This document shows positions 1-6,177 of a stretch of 8,465 bases of DNA, one piece after another. Location: the NCBI GenBank assembly GCA_048061315.1, contig JBGMRJ010000112.1, forward strand, positions 1-8,465, given 5' to 3'. The stretch's first letter is position 1. The number at the start of each line of letters is the position of its first letter. The DNA is from CAYQUC01 sp048061315 (GTDB lineage Bacteria; Pseudomonadota; Gammaproteobacteria; UBA6429; Thiohalophilaceae). A program made the position numbers and the translations under genes. The notes beneath the pieces were generated by a model, which worked only from the letters and a program-made list of their open reading frames with translations, was not told where the DNA came from and did no database searches.

Positions 1-124
1 ACAAACATGCACAAGGAACGGTAACTACCTCTAAATTAAGTATGCCAAAAAAAGAAGGCTAAAGCAGATATTGATGAATAAACCAGATTTTTTATTTCAA
101 CAATTATCTACTTTAGGTTAATAA

Positions 125-333
125 AGTGTATTGCATGATGAAGCAATCGTGGAAACATCAGTTGAGAATATTGGAATCAAAAGTTTCACATTGTGCTACA
201 GTGTGATTAAAAAACAGAAGGATCTTGATCTGTTGGTAGCCCGGGAAAAAGTGTTTTAGTTTGCTTCGATAACAAAACTCAAAAGACAAAACCAATTCCG
301 GAAGAGTGGCGACTACAGTTTACTAATGAATGA
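125..333 (+). pseudogene. Remnant of a 4HBT-type (hotdog-fold) acyl-CoA thioesterase, C-terminal half
   Basis: Two adjacent frames together read as the second half of a hotdog-fold acyl-CoA thioesterase. From 131 the frame gives HDEAIVETSVENIG, then KSFTLCYSV and LVAREKV, ending at TAG 257-259. From 253 the next frame gives VLVCFD and then PIPEEWR before TGA 331-333. These are the typical central-strand and C-terminal motifs of the 4HBT family (enzymes that hydrolyse acyl-CoA thioesters). Reading base 253 twice restores one continuous protein, so a single-base deletion near 253 is the simplest explanation. Two in-frame stops (TAATAA, 119-124) lie just upstream. An ATG at 74 opens MNKPDFLFQQ in the same frame, which could be the original N-terminus followed by an internal deletion; this is uncertain. 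The N-terminal half with the catalytic acidic residue is not visible. About 70 of the usual 130-140 residues remain. The family call is by eye. Confidence 0.68.
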
Positions 334-429
334 AACGAGTTATATTATTTGTAGCTATATTCAATTTTACATAAAATAAAATTTATCAAACAGAAAAAAA
401 CCAGAGTGTATAATTCATGAAAATTAAAA

Positions 430-993
430 TTGCGTATAAAGCACCCGGATTCCAATTCTCTCAAACGTGAGATAGGTGTTTTTGTTGGGCCACCTGCGGT
501 TAATGCGACATTGCGTAAAAGCACAATCGTTCGTTATAGAGTGGGGCCTGATTTAGAACCTACCAGTCCAGGTTCACGCGGCATACTTGTTTTTAAAGCA
601 ACTGGATCAGTAATCACTCGCAATTTCTTTGAAGGCAGTTATGAAGATCATATTCATATGCCAACTAGTGATTCTCAGATCAATAACAACAAAGTGACCA
701 ATGCCAAACGGCTTGGTATAGTCATCATTCAGGAAACCCCGGACAGTAATTCGACTAGTTCCATTATTGCAGATAACAAGGTCGACGGTAGTGGTACTGA
801 TGGCATTCAGATCCAGGGTAATCGAAATATCATTATCAATAATAAAGTAAAAAATTCAGGTAGTGCGGGCATTAAATTATGTGGCATTAATGTTACTGGA
901 GATTGTGTTATGCCCTTTGAACAATGGTCAGAAGCCAGTGGTAATATTGTGAATCATAACGAGCTCGAAGAAAATGCTGCTGACGGTAAATAA
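430..993 (+). CDS. Parallel beta-helix repeat protein, probably an N-terminally truncated fragment
   Basis: The 187-residue product contains repeated short strands with Asn ladders and Gly turns, for example SQINNNKVTNAKRLGI (about 82-97), DNKVDGSGTDGIQIQGN (about 115-131), NIIINNKVKNSGSAGIKL (about 133-150) and GNIVNHNELEENAADG near the end. This is the pattern of right-handed parallel beta-helix (pectin-lyase-like, NosD/PbH1) repeats, found in secreted or cell-surface carbohydrate-active or adhesive proteins. No specific substrate can be assigned. The listed start is a TTG with no clear ribosome-binding site and an in-frame TGA at 418-420; the next in-frame ATG is at 658. There is no signal peptide, although such proteins are normally exported, and the last repeat stops abruptly. 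I therefore suspect a fragment of a longer gene. It follows a broken thioesterase, and about 440 bases separate it from nqrA, so it is probably not part of the nqr operon. Confidence 0.55.
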   Translation: MRIKHPDSNSLKREIGVFVGPPAVNATLRKSTIVRYRVGPDLEPTSPGSRGILVFKATGSVITRNFFEGSYEDHIHMPTSDSQINNNKVTNAKRLGIVIIQETPDSNSTSSIIADNKVDGSGTDGIQIQGNRNIIINNKVKNSGSAGIKLCGINVTGDCVMPFEQWSEASGNIVNHNELEENAADGK

Positions 994-1055
994 ATTGTGT
1001 TTTACAATAGATATTAAAGATCGGGTTAGGGAAATTAGCTGGTTGAGATTTTTAG

Positions 1056-1069
1056 CACTAATATTAGTG
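1056..1069. repeat. 14-bp perfect palindrome
   Basis: CACTAATATTAGTG is its own reverse complement; with a G-T pair and an A-T pair it extends to 1054-1071. It lies 63 bases after the beta-helix stop and is followed by TTAATTAATAA rather than a true T-run, so it is a poor terminator. It could be a binding site for a dimeric regulator or simply AT-rich palindromic sequence. Confidence 0.45.
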
Positions 1070-1186
1070 TTTAATTAATAAGGGGAGGCAGTTGCTTATC
1101 TCGGGTTCACCTCGGGGTAAACTCCAGTATTAGTTGTTGAGACACATCTTCAATTATCATATACTGTATTTTGTAATTCGTTTCTA

Positions 1187-1211
1187 GCTTACCCTATCAG
1201 ACTGGGTAGGC
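1187..1211. other. Hairpin in the nqrA upstream region
   Basis: GCTTACCC (1187-1194) pairs with GGGTAGGC (1204-1211) across a 9-base loop, giving 8 pairs including one G-T. The downstream sequence, AATATCTTGTTTTATT, is only partly T-rich. It could be a weak terminator for upstream transcripts. It lies upstream of both promoter candidates, so it would not be in a transcript that starts from them. Predicted by eye; no energy was calculated. Confidence 0.35.
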
Positions 1212-1290
1212 AATATCTTGTTTTATTAATCAAATGCTTTTGCTTAAGCCATAATTAATCAATTTATATAAAAAATATAGGATTGTGATA

Positions 1291-1320
1291 TTGACAACCG
1301 TTGTCTAAGGTGATTCGATA
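1291..1320 (+). promoter_or_regulatory. Candidate nqr promoter with an inverted repeat over the -35 box
   Basis: A consensus -35 hexamer TTGACA (1291-1296) is followed after 17 bases by TTCGAT (1314-1319), preceded by TG one base upstream (1311-1312), an extended -10 arrangement. The -10 itself is weak. GACAAC-C-GTTGTC (1293-1305), a 6-bp perfect inverted repeat, overlaps the -35 box, a typical position for a repressor operator. A second possible promoter is TTAAGC (1244-1249), 17 bases, then TATAAA (1267-1272). Transcription from 1291-1320 would leave a leader of about 110 bases. This is inference from consensus matching only. Confidence 0.3.
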
Positions 1321-1420
1321 CCAACGACATTTGTAAGATGCGCTACTAACGTAGTTGATATGGAGTTCACAGTGGAATAGCACAATTAGTGCTTAATCTA
1401 CTGGATTTTGAACGGCTGCT

Positions 1421-1427
1421 AAAAGGA
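1421..1427 (+). promoter_or_regulatory. Ribosome-binding site of nqrA
   Basis: AAAAGGA ends nine bases before the TTG at 1437. It supports the non-ATG start because no ATG or GTG in that frame gives the conserved family N-terminus, IKKGLD. Confidence 0.6.
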
Positions 1428-1436
1428 TAAAGCGTT

Positions 1437-2783
1437 TTGTTCAAGATAAAAAAAGGTTTGGATATCCCGATTGCTAACCCTCCGGAGCAAAAGATCCACG
1501 ACGCTTGTCCGGTAGAACACGTTGCCCTGGTCGGGCGCGACTATCTTTGGCGCAGAGGAAAACTGTTGGTGCGCGAAGGTGATCACGTAAAATCAGGTCA
1601 GGCGGTCGTGCAAGATAAAAAAATACCCGAAATTATAGGGACATCACTGGGATGTGGTGTTGTCGAAGCTATTCATCGCGGACCGAAACGAGTACTCGAT
1701 ACCATTGTTATTCGCCTCGATGGCGATGAACAAGTAGAAGAATTTCCCGTTTTTGATGATACTGCAATCGCTAATCTTTCTGCCGATAAAATTAAAGAAA
1801 ATTTACTCCATTCAGGATTATGGCCCGCAATCCGGACACGTCCCTATAATACCCTGGCTGACCCTCATACGTTACCCAACGCTATATTGATTACCGCAAT
1901 CGATACCAATCCGTTGGCACCTGATCCCACGGTAATAATTAATACTGCACCAGAAGACTTTCGCCGCGGTGTCTCACTCATTGCGAAACTCACGGAAGGT
2001 AAACTTTTTGTGTGCCATGCACCCGGTGTACAACTGCCCATTGATACACAGGATAATATTGAAACGCATAGTTTTTCAGGACCGCATCCTGCCGGACTGG
2101 TTGGAACCCATATCCATTTTCTGTGTCCGGTGAGTGCCACTCGTTCAGTGTGGCATCTTGGTTATCAGGATGTGATTGCGATTGGACACTTGTTTCATTC
2201 CGGTAGGCGCGAGCAACACAAAATTGTTTCCCTGGCCGGGCCAGTAGTGTTACGACCCAGATTGATTCGTACCCGAATTGGCGCATGTACCAATGAATTA
2301 GTAAAAGGAGAACTCGATGGGTCACGTTGCAGGGTAATTTCCGGCTCGATACTGTCGGGTTACCACGCGAGTGACACCATTGCTTATCTTGGGCGATACC
2401 ACAATCAGATTACAGTACTTAGTGAAGGTGGCCAACGTGAAATGTTCAAGTTTTTATGGCCGGGTCGAGATTTATTTTCTGTCACGCGTAGTTTTATCTC
2501 CAGTGCGTTACCTAAAAAACGTTTTGTCATGAACACCTCGCAAAACGGCAGTGCCCGAGCCATGGTACCCATTGGCAGTTATGAGCGGGTCATGCCATTA
2601 GACATTCTTGCTACACCGTTATTACGATCGTTAGTGGTGAAAGACACCGAAACCGCGCAAGCACTCGGTTGCCTGGAACTCGATGAAGAAGACCTGGCAT
2701 TGTGCACATTTGTAGATCCGGGTAAGTTTGACTTTGGTCCGATATTACGTGCAAATCTACTACAGATTTTTAAGGAAGGCTAA
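1437..2783 (+). CDS. nqrA: Na+-translocating NADH:quinone oxidoreductase subunit A
   Basis: NqrA is the peripheral, cytoplasmic-side subunit of Na+-NQR. It packs against NqrB and is associated with the quinone side of the enzyme; it has no well-established redox cofactor of its own. The 448-residue product matches the family length (about 446). The N-terminus FKIKKGLDIPIA is the diagnostic family start, which fixes initiation at TTG 1437, an uncommon start codon. Other family signatures are IGACTNELVKGEL (about 281-293) followed by RVISGSILSGYHASD, the block ARAMVPIGSYERVMPLDIL (373-391) and GCLELDEEDLALC (411-423), with PGKFDFGPILR near the C-terminus. The stop overlaps the nqrB ATG (TAATG), implying coupled translation. 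A TTG start on the first gene may limit translation of the operon; that is inference. No frameshift or missing block is visible. Confidence 0.97.
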   Translation: MFKIKKGLDIPIANPPEQKIHDACPVEHVALVGRDYLWRRGKLLVREGDHVKSGQAVVQDKKIPEIIGTSLGCGVVEAIHRGPKRVLDTIVIRLDGDEQVEEFPVFDDTAIANLSADKIKENLLHSGLWPAIRTRPYNTLADPHTLPNAILITAIDTNPLAPDPTVIINTAPEDFRRGVSLIAKLTEGKLFVCHAPGVQLPIDTQDNIETHSFSGPHPAGLVGTHIHFLCPVSATRSVWHLGYQDVIAIGHLFHSGRREQHKIVSLAGPVVLRPRLIRTRIGACTNELVKGELDGSRCRVISGSILSGYHASDTIAYLGRYHNQITVLSEGGQREMFKFLWPGRDLFSVTRSFISSALPKKRFVMNTSQNGSARAMVPIGSYERVMPLDILATPLLRSLVVKDTETAQALGCLELDEEDLALCTFVDPGKFDFGPILRANLLQIFKEG

Positions 2784-3994
2784 TGCGGCCATTACGAAAT
2801 TTTCTTGATCGAATTGAACCTTTATTTTTAAGAGGTGGCCGCCTGCAACAGTTCGGTGCATTATTTGAAGCGATTGATACATTTTTATATTCACCAAAAG
2901 ATGTCACGTTTAATGCACCCCATGTACGCGATGCGATTGATCTAAAAAGAGTAATGATGACGGTGTACATTGCGGTATTTCCATGCTTCATTATGGCGAT
3001 GTATAACGTTGGCTTCGAAGCCAATGCCAGTATGCTGGTTAATGGTATTAGTTCCGTACCCGGTTGGCGTGGAATGATATTAGATTTTACCGGCAGCGGT
3101 TTTGATCCCGATAATATCTTTGCGTGTCTGTGGCACGGTGCACTGTATGTGTTGCCGATTTATATCGTTACTTTTCTGGTGGGCATAACCTGGGAACTTG
3201 TATTTGCGTCTGTTCGCAACCATGAAGTTAATGAAGGTTTTTTTGTTACCTCCATTTTATTTACGCTTATTCTTCCAGCGACAATACCGTTGTGGCAAGT
3301 GGCACTGGGTATTAGCTTTGGCGTTGTTTTGGGAAAAGAAATTTTTGGTGGGGTTGGCAAAAATTTTCTTAACCCGGCATTGGTGGGGCGCGCATTTTTA
3401 TTTTTTGCATATCCGGCGCAAATGTCGGGAGACTCGGTTTGGCTGACGGTTGATGCCGTGAGTAGTGCCACACCATTGGCGTTATGGAATAGCGGTGGTT
3501 TGGAAGCAGTTCAAACAGCAGGTGTTAGCTGGGAAAACGCTTTTTTCGGTTTCATTCAAGGTTCAATGGGCGAAACATCAACACTCGCTATCTTGTTCGG
3601 TGCAGTAATATTAATCTATACTCGAATTGCATCCTGGCGCATTATGGCCGGTGTTTTTATCGGCATGGTGGTCATTACACTACTATTTAACTGGTTCGAC
3701 AGTGCCAGCAATGCAATGTTTGCGATGCCCTGGTATTGGCATTTAGTTTTAGGTGGTTATGCATTCGGGCTGGTATTCATGGCGACTGATCCGGTATCTG
3801 CCTCAATGACGCAAACCGGGAAATGGGTGTTCGGTATTTTAATTGGTGTTATGGTTAGCCTGATCAGGGTAGTCAACCCGGCTTACCCGGAAGGCATGAT
3901 GTTAGCGATTTTATTTGCCAATGTGTTTGCTCCGCTTATCGACTGGTTTGTGGTACAGGCTAATATCCGCAGGAGAATACAGCGCAGTGGCTGA
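2783..3994 (+). CDS. nqrB: Na+-translocating NADH:quinone oxidoreductase subunit B
   Basis: NqrB is the large membrane subunit. It carries a covalently linked FMN, non-covalent riboflavin and the ubiquinone site, and it is central to Na+ translocation. The product is 403 residues (V. cholerae about 415) with roughly ten hydrophobic segments after a short amphipathic N-terminus. The flavin-attachment motif is SSAT (227-230), so Thr230 should receive FMN through a phosphoester bond. Family blocks seen: HEVNEGFFVTSILF (147-160), KNFLNPALVGRAFLFFAYPAQ (about 193-213), GSMGETSTLA (260-269), FMATDPVSAS (332-341) and NPAYPEGMMLAILFAN (365-380). Asp387 in FAPLIDWFV lies where a Na+-linked acidic residue is reported in V. 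cholerae. The related Rnf subunit RnfD also carries covalent FMN, but the fused NqrF downstream rules out Rnf. The ATG overlaps the nqrA stop and is preceded by AAGGAAGG (2772-2779). Confidence 0.97.
   Translation: MRPLRNFLDRIEPLFLRGGRLQQFGALFEAIDTFLYSPKDVTFNAPHVRDAIDLKRVMMTVYIAVFPCFIMAMYNVGFEANASMLVNGISSVPGWRGMILDFTGSGFDPDNIFACLWHGALYVLPIYIVTFLVGITWELVFASVRNHEVNEGFFVTSILFTLILPATIPLWQVALGISFGVVLGKEIFGGVGKNFLNPALVGRAFLFFAYPAQMSGDSVWLTVDAVSSATPLALWNSGGLEAVQTAGVSWENAFFGFIQGSMGETSTLAILFGAVILIYTRIASWRIMAGVFIGMVVITLLFNWFDSASNAMFAMPWYWHLVLGGYAFGLVFMATDPVSASMTQTGKWVFGILIGVMVSLIRVVNPAYPEGMMLAILFANVFAPLIDWFVVQANIRRRIQRSG
3971..3976 (+). promoter_or_regulatory. Ribosome-binding site of nqrC inside the nqrB 3' end
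   Basis: AGGAGA lies ten bases before GTG 3987 and is the strongest Shine-Dalgarno sequence near the B/C junction. It favours that start over the in-frame TTG at 4065, which has only AAGGG (4050-4054). Confidence 0.5.
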
Positions 3995-4835
3995 ATTTTC
4001 ACAAAAAACATCAAATCCAGAGCCTATCAATAATAAAAAAAATAAGCGCAAGGGTTTACTCTCGTTGCCAAATGACGATAAACGAAAAATAATATTTGTT
4101 GCAACTCTGTTAAGTTTAGTGAGTTCTATTCTGGTATCTACCGCTGCGATAAAACTCCGTCCTTTACAGGAAAGCAATGCACAATACTTCCGTAAGTTTG
4201 AAATTCTAAAAGTCGCGGGTTTATTACCAGTGCAAGGGGACATGGAAAGCTATTTCTCAAACAACATTCAGACCAAAATCGTCAATCTTGCCAGTGGACA
4301 ATACACAAAAGAAATAAACCCGGAGACCTTTGACGAACGAAAAGCAGCCCGAGCTGACAGTACCAGTATGGCACTACCAGCACATCAGGATATTGCAGGA
4401 ATCAAACGACGTTCGAATTATATGCGGGTATATCTTGTTCCTGATCAACAAGGAAAACCGGTCAAAATAATTTTACCGGTACACGGTTATGGTTTGTGGT
4501 CAACGCTTTACGGTTTTTTAGCACTCAATGCAGATGGTAGAACCATCGCGGGTCTCACTTTTTACGAACAAGCTGAAACCGCCGGCCTGGGTGCTGAAAT
4601 TACCAACCCTAAATGGCTGGCACAATTCCCGGGGAAACATGCAATCGATAAACAAGGCAAACCAGTAATTCGGGTTAACAAAGGTGTGGTAAACCCTTCA
4701 AGCAAAGACAAAAACCATCTGGTAGATGGCATATCCGGGGCAACACTCACAAGCAATGGTGTGACAAATTTGATGCATTTCTGGTTAGGTGAATTGGGTT
4801 TTGGGCCATATCTGGCAACATTGGGGAATTACTAA
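3987..4835 (+). CDS. nqrC: Na+-translocating NADH:quinone oxidoreductase subunit C
   Basis: NqrC is anchored by one N-terminal transmembrane helix and holds a covalent FMN in its periplasmic domain, relaying electrons from the NqrD/E Fe-S centre towards NqrB. From GTG 3987 the product has 282 residues: a Lys/Asn-rich cytoplasmic tail (1-33), the membrane helix IIFVATLLSLVSSILVSTAA (35-54), the FMN-binding domain with EQAETAGLGAEI (194-205), and the SGAT motif (250-253) followed by LTSNGV, making Thr253 the FMN acceptor. The start is ambiguous. GTG 3987 has a good Shine-Dalgarno and overlaps the nqrB stop by 8 bases, but the product is about 25 residues longer than the usual 257. TTG 4065 would give 256 residues with a weaker site. 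Starts upstream of 3987 lie deep inside nqrB and are unlikely. The stop overlaps nqrD as TAATG. Confidence 0.94.
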   Translation: MAEFSQKTSNPEPINNKKNKRKGLLSLPNDDKRKIIFVATLLSLVSSILVSTAAIKLRPLQESNAQYFRKFEILKVAGLLPVQGDMESYFSNNIQTKIVNLASGQYTKEINPETFDERKAARADSTSMALPAHQDIAGIKRRSNYMRVYLVPDQQGKPVKIILPVHGYGLWSTLYGFLALNADGRTIAGLTFYEQAETAGLGAEITNPKWLAQFPGKHAIDKQGKPVIRVNKGVVNPSSKDKNHLVDGISGATLTSNGVTNLMHFWLGELGFGPYLATLGNY

Positions 4836-5512
4836 TGGGCAAAATAAAAACACAAAGCAGCTTTATCTATCCGTTACTTGAACCACTGATAAATAAAAAC
4901 CCCATCACACTGCAAATACTGGGTATTTGTTCGGCGTTAGCAGTCACCACAAAAGTGGCTCCCGCATTGATAATGAGTCTGGCGGTGATGTTTGTAATCA
5001 GTTTTTCGAATGTTATTATCAGTATTATTCGACATCATATTCCTGACAGCATTCGTATTATTGTGCAAATGGTGATTATCGCCTCGCTGGTTATTATCGT
5101 AGACCAGGTTTTAAAAGCCTATGCCTTTGAGTTGAGTAAACAACTATCGGTTTATATTGGTCTGATTATTACCAATTGTATTATCATGGGACGTGCGGAA
5201 ACCTTTGCCATGCACAATCCTCCACTCGCCAGTTTATTAGATGGTTTAGGTCACGCACTGGGCTATAGTTTGATTTTGACTTTTGTGGCCGTGCTACGTG
5301 AATTATTTGGCTCAGGCACGTTACTGGAATATAGCATTTTGCCATTGGTAAAAGATGGTGGCTGGTATCAACCAAATGGTCTGATGTTACTCGCTCCAGG
5401 GGCTTTTTTTATTATCGGTTTATTAGTCTGGGCTATCCGCACCTGGAAACCGGATCAAGCTGAAAAATCAGAGTACCAGATCCATGCAGTGCATCGTACA
5501 GAGGTAATGTGA
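4835..5512 (+). CDS. nqrD: Na+-translocating NADH:quinone oxidoreductase subunit D
   Basis: NqrD is a polytopic membrane subunit, paired with its homologue NqrE in inverted topology. Together they hold an Fe-S centre in the middle of the membrane that links the NqrF 2Fe-2S cluster to the FMN of NqrC. The 225-residue product has about six hydrophobic helices. Its two ligand cysteines are visible: Cys32 in LGICSALAVTT and Cys115 in ITNCIIMGRAE. Asp90 (IIVDQVLKA) and Asp136 (LLDGLGHALGY) are conserved membrane acidic residues of the kind implicated in Na+ handling. GSGTLLEYSILPL and GGWYQPNGLMLLAP (175-188) are strong family signatures. The tail after about 205 is polar and less conserved. The start ATG overlaps the nqrC stop (TAATG) and is preceded by GGGGAA. 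RnfE is the paralogue, but the neighbours make this Nqr. Confidence 0.97.
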   Translation: MGKIKTQSSFIYPLLEPLINKNPITLQILGICSALAVTTKVAPALIMSLAVMFVISFSNVIISIIRHHIPDSIRIIVQMVIIASLVIIVDQVLKAYAFELSKQLSVYIGLIITNCIIMGRAETFAMHNPPLASLLDGLGHALGYSLILTFVAVLRELFGSGTLLEYSILPLVKDGGWYQPNGLMLLAPGAFFIIGLLVWAIRTWKPDQAEKSEYQIHAVHRTEVM

Positions 5513-6120
5513 TGGAAGCCTATCTGTCATTATTTGTACGTGCAATTTTTGTCGAGAATCTTGCGTTGTCGTTTTTTCTTGGTATGTGTACATTTCTTGC
5601 CGTTTCCAAAAAAATATCAACCGCGATTGGTCTGGGCATTGCAATGATGGTGGTACAAGGCATCACCGTACCCGTCAATAATTTAATTACAACTTATCTG
5701 TTAAATGAAGGGGCTTTATCATGGCTGGGATTTCCTGAAGTCAACCTGGTATTTTTACAATACCTCATATTCATCGGTGTGATAGCCACTATTGTACAAA
5801 TTCTGGAAATGATCCTGGATCGTTATTTCCCGGCTTTATTTAACGCGTTGGGTATTTTTCTACCATTAATAGCCGTTAATTGCGCCATTCTCGGGGGATC
5901 ATTATTTATGTTTAATCGTTCCTATAATTTTGGTGAAAGCGTAGTGTATGGTGTCGGTTCCGGCTTGGGTTGGGCACTGGCTCTTATTGGCCTGGCCGCG
6001 GTGCGTGAAAAATTAAAATACAGTGATGTCCCCGATGGCTTACAAGGTTTGGGAATTACTTTTATTGTTGCCGGGTTGATGTCGATGGCCTTTATGTCAT
6101 TTTCCGGAATACAATTATAA
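5512..6120 (+). CDS. nqrE: Na+-translocating NADH:quinone oxidoreductase subunit E
   Basis: NqrE is the membrane partner of NqrD and supplies the other two cysteines of the intramembrane Fe-S centre: Cys26 in FFLGMCTFLAVS and Cys124 in IAVNCAILGG. The 202-residue product has about six transmembrane helices. It contains the family blocks VPVNNL (53-58), FIGVIATIVQILEMILDRY (87-105, with membrane Glu99) and REKLKYSDVPDGLQGLGITF (165-184), ending in FMSFSGIQL like the V. cholerae protein. I start it at ATG 5512, which gives MEAYLSLFVRAIFVEN as in family members, overlaps the nqrD stop by one base (TGATG) and lies six bases after GAGGT. An adjacent GTG at 5509 is possible but would add only one residue. 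A 57-base gap separates it from nqrF, the first break in an otherwise overlapping gene chain. Confidence 0.96.
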   Translation: MEAYLSLFVRAIFVENLALSFFLGMCTFLAVSKKISTAIGLGIAMMVVQGITVPVNNLITTYLLNEGALSWLGFPEVNLVFLQYLIFIGVIATIVQILEMILDRYFPALFNALGIFLPLIAVNCAILGGSLFMFNRSYNFGESVVYGVGSGLGWALALIGLAAVREKLKYSDVPDGLQGLGITFIVAGLMSMAFMSFSGIQL

Positions 6121-6132
6121 ATCGGGAAGCTA

Positions 6133-6177
6133 ATGTTAATTTATTCATCTAATTCAAAATACAGTACGGGTAGCTAA
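6133..6177 (+). other. 14-codon mini-ORF exactly abutting nqrF
   Basis: In the gap between nqrE and nqrF, GGGAAG (6124-6129) is followed by ATG 6133 and a 14-codon frame (MLIYSSNSKYSTGS) whose TAA stop (6175-6177) directly precedes the nqrF ATG. It could act as a translational-coupling leader for nqrF, whose own site is only CGGG (6167-6170). A stretch this short could arise by chance, and no homologue is known to me. Confidence 0.2.

Larger units (their letters stand above)
994..1436. other. 443-base gene-free region upstream of nqrA
   Basis: No reading frame here looks coding and I see no tRNA or rRNA. It is AT-rich and contains a 14-bp perfect palindrome (1056-1069), a stable 8-bp hairpin (1187-1211), an AT-rich tract with -10-like TATAAA (1267-1272), and a TTGACA box overlapped by an inverted repeat (1291-1305). 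As the only sizeable gap before the operon, it most likely carries the nqr promoter and leader. Confidence 0.6.

Noticed and set aside
3..62. Open plus-strand frame from the left edge ending at TAA 60-62 (…TVTTSKLSMPKKEG), possibly the C-terminus of an upstream gene
   Set aside because: Only about 19 codons are visible, with no recognisable motif; an open frame of this length is unremarkable.
287..300. A 14-nt near-match between 287-300 (CAAAACCAATTCCG) and 8321-8334 (CAAAACCAGTTCCG)
   Set aside because: One copy is explained by the thioesterase coding sequence, the match does not extend, and such a short match with a mismatch is expected by chance in 8 kb.
334..429. Possible upstream extension of the beta-helix protein
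   Set aside because: This stretch is very AT-rich, has in-frame stops (including TGA 418-420) and shows no beta-helix repeat pattern.
1865..2325. Long antisense and alternative-frame ORFs within nqrA, nqrB, nqrC, nqrF and the CBS gene
   Set aside because: They lie opposite or inside strongly conserved genes, have no family-like motifs and lack ribosome-binding sites; they are shadows of the real frames.
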